NCBI RefSeq assembly: GCF_016907545.1
Contig: NZ_JAFBCD010000001.1
Location: 2,170,001 to 2,234,000, forward strand
DNA: 64,000 nt
Reading direction: 5' to 3'
From: Paenarthrobacter ilicis
GTDB lineage: Bacteria > Actinomycetota > Actinomycetes > Actinomycetales > Micrococcaceae
The notes under the pieces were generated by a model that had not been told where the DNA came from, made no database searches, and saw nothing but the letters and a program-made list of their open reading frames with translations. Both the position numbers and the translations under genes were made by a program. This document shows positions 60,229 through 64,000 of the stretch, piece after piece (positions within the stretch are counted from its first letter, which is position 1; the number at the start of each line of letters is the position of its first letter).

Positions 60229-60248
60229 ATTCGAAAGTATGTTCGAAT
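60229..60248 (-). promoter_or_regulatory. LexA (SOS) box
   Basis: ATTCGAA-AGTATG-TTCGAAT: 7-base perfect arms. It matches the actinobacterial consensus TCGAAC-N4-GTTCGA at 11 of 12 positions (positions 60231-60246). It is 31 bp before the DUF6504 ATG and 125 bp before the divergent unknown gene. Confidence 0.85.
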
Positions 60249-60372
60249 AAATTCAGTTTACGCCGAGGCAGGGGCAAAACCTACTTCGAAGTTCCAGCCG
60301 ACGCCGGCCTGATCCTTCAGTGATGAAAGTCAAGGGGTGGACGGCAGGTGGGCCACAGAGCAGGATTGTGCC

Positions 60373-60762
60373 ATGAGCACCCATGACGCACTTTTGAAGA
60401 AGGTCAACATCTCCGCAGCGGACGATCAGCTCGTTGCGCACTTTGAAATCGACGGCAACATCCCGGGTTCCGGGGCGTACGTTGTTGGCCTGGTGGCAGC
60501 CAGCGAAGACTACTCATCACAGCGCAGGCTGGGCATTGAGTTCATGAACGGTGAAGCGATTTCCTTCTATTCGTTCAACCATGCCCTCAGCGCCGAGGAG
60601 AACTACGACCTCAAGGGAGTGCAGCATTCGGGGAACGTCATTACTGGCAATTTCCCCCTCTCAGCCATCCATGGGCTCAGCAAAGGCCACGTCATGACCG
60701 CCTTCAGTGAAGCCGACGGCCGGGACTTCCAGGCCGGGGTTCCCGTTCACGAAGCCCTGTAG
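60373..60762 (+). CDS. Unknown protein, divergent from the SOS box
   Basis: 129 residues from the ATG at 60373 (AGGA 7 nt upstream). I do not recognise a family. The sequence alternates short strands and turns (VNISAADDQLVAHFEI, YVVGLVAASEDYSSQRRLGIEFM, AISFYSFNHALSAEENYDL), suggesting a beta-rich cytosolic protein with no signal peptide and no Cys. It lies between the SOS box and SRAP gene, transcribed away from the dnaE2 operon, and could share the LexA site. Confidence 0.7.
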   Translation: MSTHDALLKKVNISAADDQLVAHFEIDGNIPGSGAYVVGLVAASEDYSSQRRLGIEFMNGEAISFYSFNHALSAEENYDLKGVQHSGNVITGNFPLSAIHGLSKGHVMTAFSEADGRDFQAGVPVHEAL

Positions 60763-60783
60763 TACTTGGAGGGTGCTGTGAGG

Positions 60784-61548
60784 CTAGAAGAGCCCCTCCA
60801 CAGGTTCGATGAGTTCGGGAGAGTTGTTCCGCACGTTCCCTACGGCTGAGCCCACTGGGTCCAGCGTCCAATCAGCGGCTGTCTCATGGGCCCTGGACCG
60901 GACCAACTCCACCAGACCTTCAGCATCCTTCTCGCGGGGATCCAGCCAAGCCTGCATGGTCTCGGCATTCATGGGCAATGGGACGCGATCATGCAGGGAT
61001 GTCAGCTCATCAAAGACCGAAGCGCTGCGTCGGGTGCCGGCTGATTCTGCCGTAGGGGTGTCCGCCGTCAGAATGGACATGGACAGCAACCAGCGGCCGG
61101 GATCGTCACTGGCAGCCGCCGGGTCTTTCCACCACTCGTACAAACCGGCAAAAACCAGGCCATGTCCGTCTCCGGGGTGGACATAATAAGGTTGCTTGGA
61201 CTTTCCATCGCCCTTTTTCCACTCGTAATAGCCGTCAGCCGGAACAGCGCAACGCCGGGAGATGGCAGCTTTCCTGAAAGACGGCTTTTCAAGGACCGTT
61301 TCGCTCCGGGCGTTGATCAACCGGGCGCCGGCCTTGGCATCCTTCGCCCATGAAGGAACCAGACCCCATTTGGCGAGGTGAAGTTGCCTCTTGGTGTCGT
61401 CCTCAACAAGGCGCTCCAGCACAATCGGAACAGCGTCAGTAGGGGCCACGTTCCATGACTTCCCCACTAGGATCTCGTTTTCAAGCTCAGCATCGAACTC
61501 AGCGAGCAAGTCCCCCACCGCCCTGGCCATCACATAACGTCCGCACAT
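60784..61548 (-). CDS. SRAP (HMCES/YedK) abasic-site DNA-protein crosslinking peptidase
   Basis: Forms a thiazolidine crosslink with abasic sites in single-stranded DNA through its N-terminal cysteine. 254 residues starting MCGRYVMAR (Cys2 after Met removal); also NVAPT, LINARSETVLEKPSFR (Asn), GYYEWKKG (Glu) and SLHDRVPLPM (His), the full catalytic set. The frame is open to 61758, but the protein must begin at this Met, so the ATG at 61548 is certain. It is convergent with the unknown gene and divergent from mycoredoxin. Confidence 0.95.
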   Translation of the reverse strand: MCGRYVMARAVGDLLAEFDAELENEILVGKSWNVAPTDAVPIVLERLVEDDTKRQLHLAKWGLVPSWAKDAKAGARLINARSETVLEKPSFRKAAISRRCAVPADGYYEWKKGDGKSKQPYYVHPGDGHGLVFAGLYEWWKDPAAASDDPGRWLLSMSILTADTPTAESAGTRRSASVFDELTSLHDRVPLPMNAETMQAWLDPREKDAEGLVELVRSRAHETAADWTLDPVGSAVGNVRNNSPELIEPVEGLF

Positions 61549-61711
61549 GCGAACAGTCTGCCCTTTCCAGCCCAAAGCCACCAGCGGAACAGCCCTGCGC
61601 GGAACCCTGCTCAGCGGAAACAACCGCAAGCCAGGAAATATCTGCCGGCACGTTACCGTTGACAGCATTGAAACATCCCCGCGCAAGCGACCCAACCCTG
61701 AGGAGAGCTCT

Positions 61712-61969
61712 GTGGACTTCACTCCCGACTCCGGCACCATCACCATGTTCTCAACCACCTGGTGCGGCTACTGCAACCGATTGAAGAAGCAACTTGATGC
61801 CAAGGGCATCGGGTACACGGAAATCAATATCGAAGAGGTGGAAGGCACCGCCGAACTCGTGGAGCAGCTTAACGGCGGAAACCGCACCGTACCCACAGTG
61901 CTCTTCCCCGACGGCACAGCAGCCACCAATCCCTCGGCATCCGAGGTTGAAAGCCGGTTGGCAGCGTAG
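61712..61969 (+). CDS. Mycoredoxin (glutaredoxin-like)
   Basis: 85 residues: TITMFSTTWCGYCNRLKKQL with the active CGYC, IEEVEGTAELVEQLNG, and TVPTVLFPDG with the cis-proline. Mycoredoxin-1 reduces mycothiol-protein mixed disulfides in actinobacteria, taking the place of glutaredoxin. Start is GTG at 61712 (GAGGAG upstream). It lies 133 bp before the mycothiol-dependent dehydrogenase, fitting a thiol-redox group. Confidence 0.92.
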   Translation: MDFTPDSGTITMFSTTWCGYCNRLKKQLDAKGIGYTEINIEEVEGTAELVEQLNGGNRTVPTVLFPDGTAATNPSASEVESRLAA

Positions 61970-62010
61970 GTCACCGACATATACGCGGGCCCGCCCGGAA
62001 CATCCGTCCC

Positions 62011-62034
62011 CTGTCACACACCTGTGATAGACAG
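62011..62034. promoter_or_regulatory. Nested inverted repeat before the mycothiol dehydrogenase
   Basis: Outer arms CTGTC (62011-62015) and GACAG (62030-62034), inner TCACA/TGTGA. About 70 bp before the dehydrogenase ATG. Possible operator; no regulator gene is adjacent. Confidence 0.3.
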
Positions 62035-62102
62035 ATTGGAAGTCCGTAGCAGGCCCTGCCGTGTTTAACGGCCCAAACAACCGTCACGAAGGGAACACAT
62101 CC

Positions 62103-63188
62103 ATGGTCCACGCAGTCAAAGGCGTCGTCGTCCGATCCAAAGGCGCACCCGCAACCCTCGAAACCGTCCTCGTTCCTGAGCCCGGTCCGGGCGAAGCCCT
62201 GGTGGACATCCTCACCAGCGGCGTCTGCCACACTGATCTCCACTACAAGCTCGGCGGAATCAGCGACGATTTCCCGTTCCTGCTGGGCCACGAGGCCACG
62301 GGCGTCGTCAGCGCCGTAGGCCCTGACGTCACTGACGTGGCACCCGGAGACCGCGTTGTACTGAACTGGCGCGCAGTGTGCGGCAACTGCCGGGCCTGCA
62401 AGCGCGGACAGGCGCAATACTGCTTCAACACCCACAATGCCACCCAGAAAATGACGCTGGAGGACGGCACCGAGCTTTCCCCGGCACTGGGAATCGGCGC
62501 CTTCATCGAAAAAACACTCGTGGCCGCGGGACAGTGCACCAAAGTTGACCCCGACGCCGATCCCGCCGCCGTCGGCCTGCTCGGCTGCGGCGTCATGGCC
62601 GGACTGGGCGCCGCCATCAACACCGGTGGCGTCAAGCGCGGCGACTCCGTTGCCGTCATCGGCTGTGGTGGAGTTGGCGTTGCCGCCATTGCAGGCGCTG
62701 CGCTCGCAGGAGCCACCACCATCATTGCCGTGGACATCGACGCGAAGAAGCTGGAAAGGGCCAAGGACCTGGGCGCCACGCACACCGTCGATTCCTCCGC
62801 CGGTGATCCCGTGGAGGAAATCCGCGCCCTCACCAACGGTTTCGGCGCTGACGTGGTGATCGACGCCGTCGGACGTCCTGAAACCTACAAGCAGGCCTTC
62901 TACGCGCGTGACCTCGCAGGCACCGTTGTTCTGGTGGGTGTACCCACACCGGAAATGACGCTGGAACTTCCCCTGCTGGACGTCTTCGGTCGTGGCGGTT
63001 CCCTCAAGTCGTCCTGGTACGGCGACTGCCTCCCATCCCGCGACTTCCCCATGCTGGTGGACCTGTACAAGCAGGGAAAGCTGGACCTGGATGCCTTCGT
63101 GACGGAGCGGATCACCATTGACCAAGTGGAAGAGGCCTTCGACAAGATGCACCACGGCTCAGTGCTGCGATCGGTGGTTGAACTGTGA
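62103..63188 (+). CDS. S-(hydroxymethyl)mycothiol dehydrogenase
   Basis: NAD-dependent, zinc-containing class III-type alcohol dehydrogenase that oxidises the formaldehyde-mycothiol adduct. 361 residues: catalytic-zinc CHTDLHY and GHEATG, structural zinc [15 protein letters not shown] (four Cys), Rossmann [13 protein letters not shown] and [12 protein letters not shown] at 62103 after AAGGGA; the extra 14 codons upstream are unlikely. M. tuberculosis MscR (Rv2259) and its MBL partner (Rv2260) share this order. Confidence 0.95.
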   Translation: MVHAVKGVVVRSKGAPATLETVLVPEPGPGEALVDILTSGVCHTDLHYKLGGISDDFPFLLGHEATGVVSAVGPDVTDVAPGDRVVLNWRAVCGNCRACKRGQAQYCFNTHNATQKMTLEDGTELSPALGIGAFIEKTLVAAGQCTKVDPDADPAAVGLLGCGVMAGLGAAINTGGVKRGDSVAVIGCGGVGVAAIAGAALAGATTIIAVDIDAKKLERAKDLGATHTVDSSAGDPVEEIRALTNGFGADVVIDAVGRPETYKQAFYARDLAGTVVLVGVPTPEMTLELPLLDVFGRGGSLKSSWYGDCLPSRDFPMLVDLYKQGKLDLDAFVTERITIDQVEEAFDKMHHGSVLRSVVEL

Positions 63189-63826
63189 GCACCCGGAACG
63201 GCCTGCGGATAGACCACGTGGTGACATCCGGGACTTTCTCCCTGGACGGAGGAACGTGGGATGTCGACAACAATGTATGGATCATTGGCGATGACACCGA
63301 CTGCATAGTCATCGACCCTGCCCACAACCCGCCAGCCATCGAAGAAGCCGTGGCAGGCCGCAACGTCAAGGCCATTCTCCTGACACACGGCCACGACGAT
63401 CACATCAGTTCAGCCAAGGCCTTCGCGGACGCCGTCAAAGCCCCCGTTCACCTTCACCGGGACGACTGGATGCTGTGGAACGCCGTCTTCCCCGAGGCTG
63501 AACCGGATGCAGCAATAACCGACGGCGAGAAGTTCACCGTTGCCGGAACTACTGTGGAGGCCCTCCACACGCCGGGGCATTCACCCGGGTCCGTCTCGTT
63601 CCACCTGCCCAGCGAAGGGACCCTCTTCAGCGGAGACACCTTGTTCAATGGTGGTCCGGGCGCAACAGGCCGCTCCTACAGCGACTTCCCCACCATCATC
63701 GAGTCCATCCGGACCCGCATCCTGACGCTGCCGGAAGAGACGATCGTCCGGACGGGCCACGGTGACTCCACCACTGTGGGTGGAGAAAAACCGCACTTGG
63801 ACGAATGGATTGCACGCGGGCACTAA
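63185..63826 (+). CDS. MBL-fold hydrolase coupled to the mycothiol dehydrogenase
   Basis: 213 residues with the metallo-beta-lactamase set: [33 protein letters not shown] and GHGDSTTV (metal His/Asp at each). The GTG overlaps the dehydrogenase stop by 4 bases (GTGA). Likely role: hydrolysis of the S-formylmycothiol produced by the dehydrogenase, by analogy with glutathione systems; not proven. No signal peptide, so cytosolic. Confidence 0.9.
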   Translation: MSTRNGLRIDHVVTSGTFSLDGGTWDVDNNVWIIGDDTDCIVIDPAHNPPAIEEAVAGRNVKAILLTHGHDDHISSAKAFADAVKAPVHLHRDDWMLWNAVFPEAEPDAAITDGEKFTVAGTTVEALHTPGHSPGSVSFHLPSEGTLFSGDTLFNGGPGATGRSYSDFPTIIESIRTRILTLPEETIVRTGHGDSTTVGGEKPHLDEWIARGH

Positions 63827-63847
63827 ACAGCGCCCTGAGGGACAAAA

Positions 63848-63882
63848 ATGCGGCGGATACCGGGAACAGGTATCCGCCGCAT
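63848..63882. terminator. Bidirectional terminator
   Basis: Fourteen-base arms (ATGCGGCGGATACC at 63848-63861 and its complement at 63869-63882), loop of seven. An A-run at 63844-63848 gives a U-tract for the gene on the minus strand at the window edge. Confidence 0.85.
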
Positions 63883-63901
63883 CTGTAAGCACTGGCAAGG
63901 A

Positions 63902-64000
63902 TCAGGATGCGCCAGTCAACAGGTCCTTGAAGTTGCCTTCCACCACATCCGCGTACCCGCGGTACGCATCAATCACGGCTTCTTCCACGGCCCCCACATC
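63902..64000 (-). CDS. C-terminal 32 residues of an unrecognised protein
   Basis: The minus-strand frame is open from the window edge to a TGA at 63902-63904, encoding VEEAVIDAYRGYADVVEGN followed by FKDLLTGAS. A GC-rich codon pattern and the terminator 20 bp downstream support a real gene end. Too short to assign a family. Confidence 0.6.
   Translation of the reverse strand, partial: DVGAVEEAVIDAYRGYADVVEGNFKDLLTGAS

Overview
The window is a high-GC actinobacterial chromosome segment made almost entirely of core genes. It most resembles Arthrobacter/Paenarthrobacter (Micrococcaceae). The basis is actinobacterial hallmark genes (mIHF, mycoredoxin, S-hydroxymethyl-mycothiol dehydrogenase, DUF6504, the PH-like gene inside the pyr operon), a gene order that largely follows the Mycobacterium tuberculosis blocks Rv1379-Rv1392, Rv2533-Rv2555, Rv2572-Rv2614 (order recalled, not searched), frequent GTG/TTG starts and high G+C. 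Genus-level assignment is inference. No tRNA, rRNA, CRISPR, IS element or prophage was seen. No gene-free gap exceeds about 215 bp.

Layout. 1-13.3 kb (minus): the pyrimidine operon pyrR-pyrB-pyrC-(PH-like membrane protein)-carA-carB-pyrF with touching or overlapping genes, then mihF-gmk-rpoZ-coaBC-metK-priA (priA cut by the window edge). 13.5-14.7 kb (plus): a PrsW-type membrane protease. 14.8-26.7 kb (minus): rpsD, two small membrane-associated genes, alaS-ruvX-mltG-aroE-aroC-aroK-aroB-TPR protein-efp-nusB, tightly coupled. 26.8-29.7 kb: rarA, a Vms1-like release-factor relative and a GNAT acetyltransferase. 29.8-33.1 kb: aspS and hisS. 33.2-36.4 kb (plus): membrane-anchored cyclophilin, DUF349 coiled-coil protein, solitary AbiEi-like protein. 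36.4-46.2 kb (minus): rel, secF-secD-yajC, ruvB-ruvA-ruvC, yebC, pdxT. 46.3-51.8 kb: murT-gatD, a CapA lipoprotein, an M3 oligopeptidase. 51.8-56.2 kb (minus): pdxS, PIP synthase, HIT phosphorylase, thrS. 56.3-64 kb: an SOS-boxed DUF6504-dnaE2 pair, an unknown protein, SRAP abasic-site protein, mycoredoxin, mycothiol-dependent formaldehyde dehydrogenase and an MBL hydrolase.

How the genes work together: UMP synthesis, the shikimate pathway, SAM and CoA synthesis, PLP synthase (both subunits, split apart here), Holliday-junction processing, protein export and lipid II amidation are each represented by complete or near-complete modules. The 56-64 kb end reads as a DNA-damage and aldehyde/thiol-stress neighbourhood.

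Most unusual signals: a near-consensus LexA box driving DUF6504-dnaE2 with no imuA/imuB beside them; a Crp/GlxR-like palindrome just downstream of a candidate mihF promoter; a VLRF1-like protein that seems to lack the catalytic loop; a His/Asp-rich cytoplasmic tail with tandem repeats on MltG; a divergent pdxT/murT region in which both genes look leaderless; and a MurT without the zinc-ribbon cysteines. I did not find a convincing wholly new multi-gene system.
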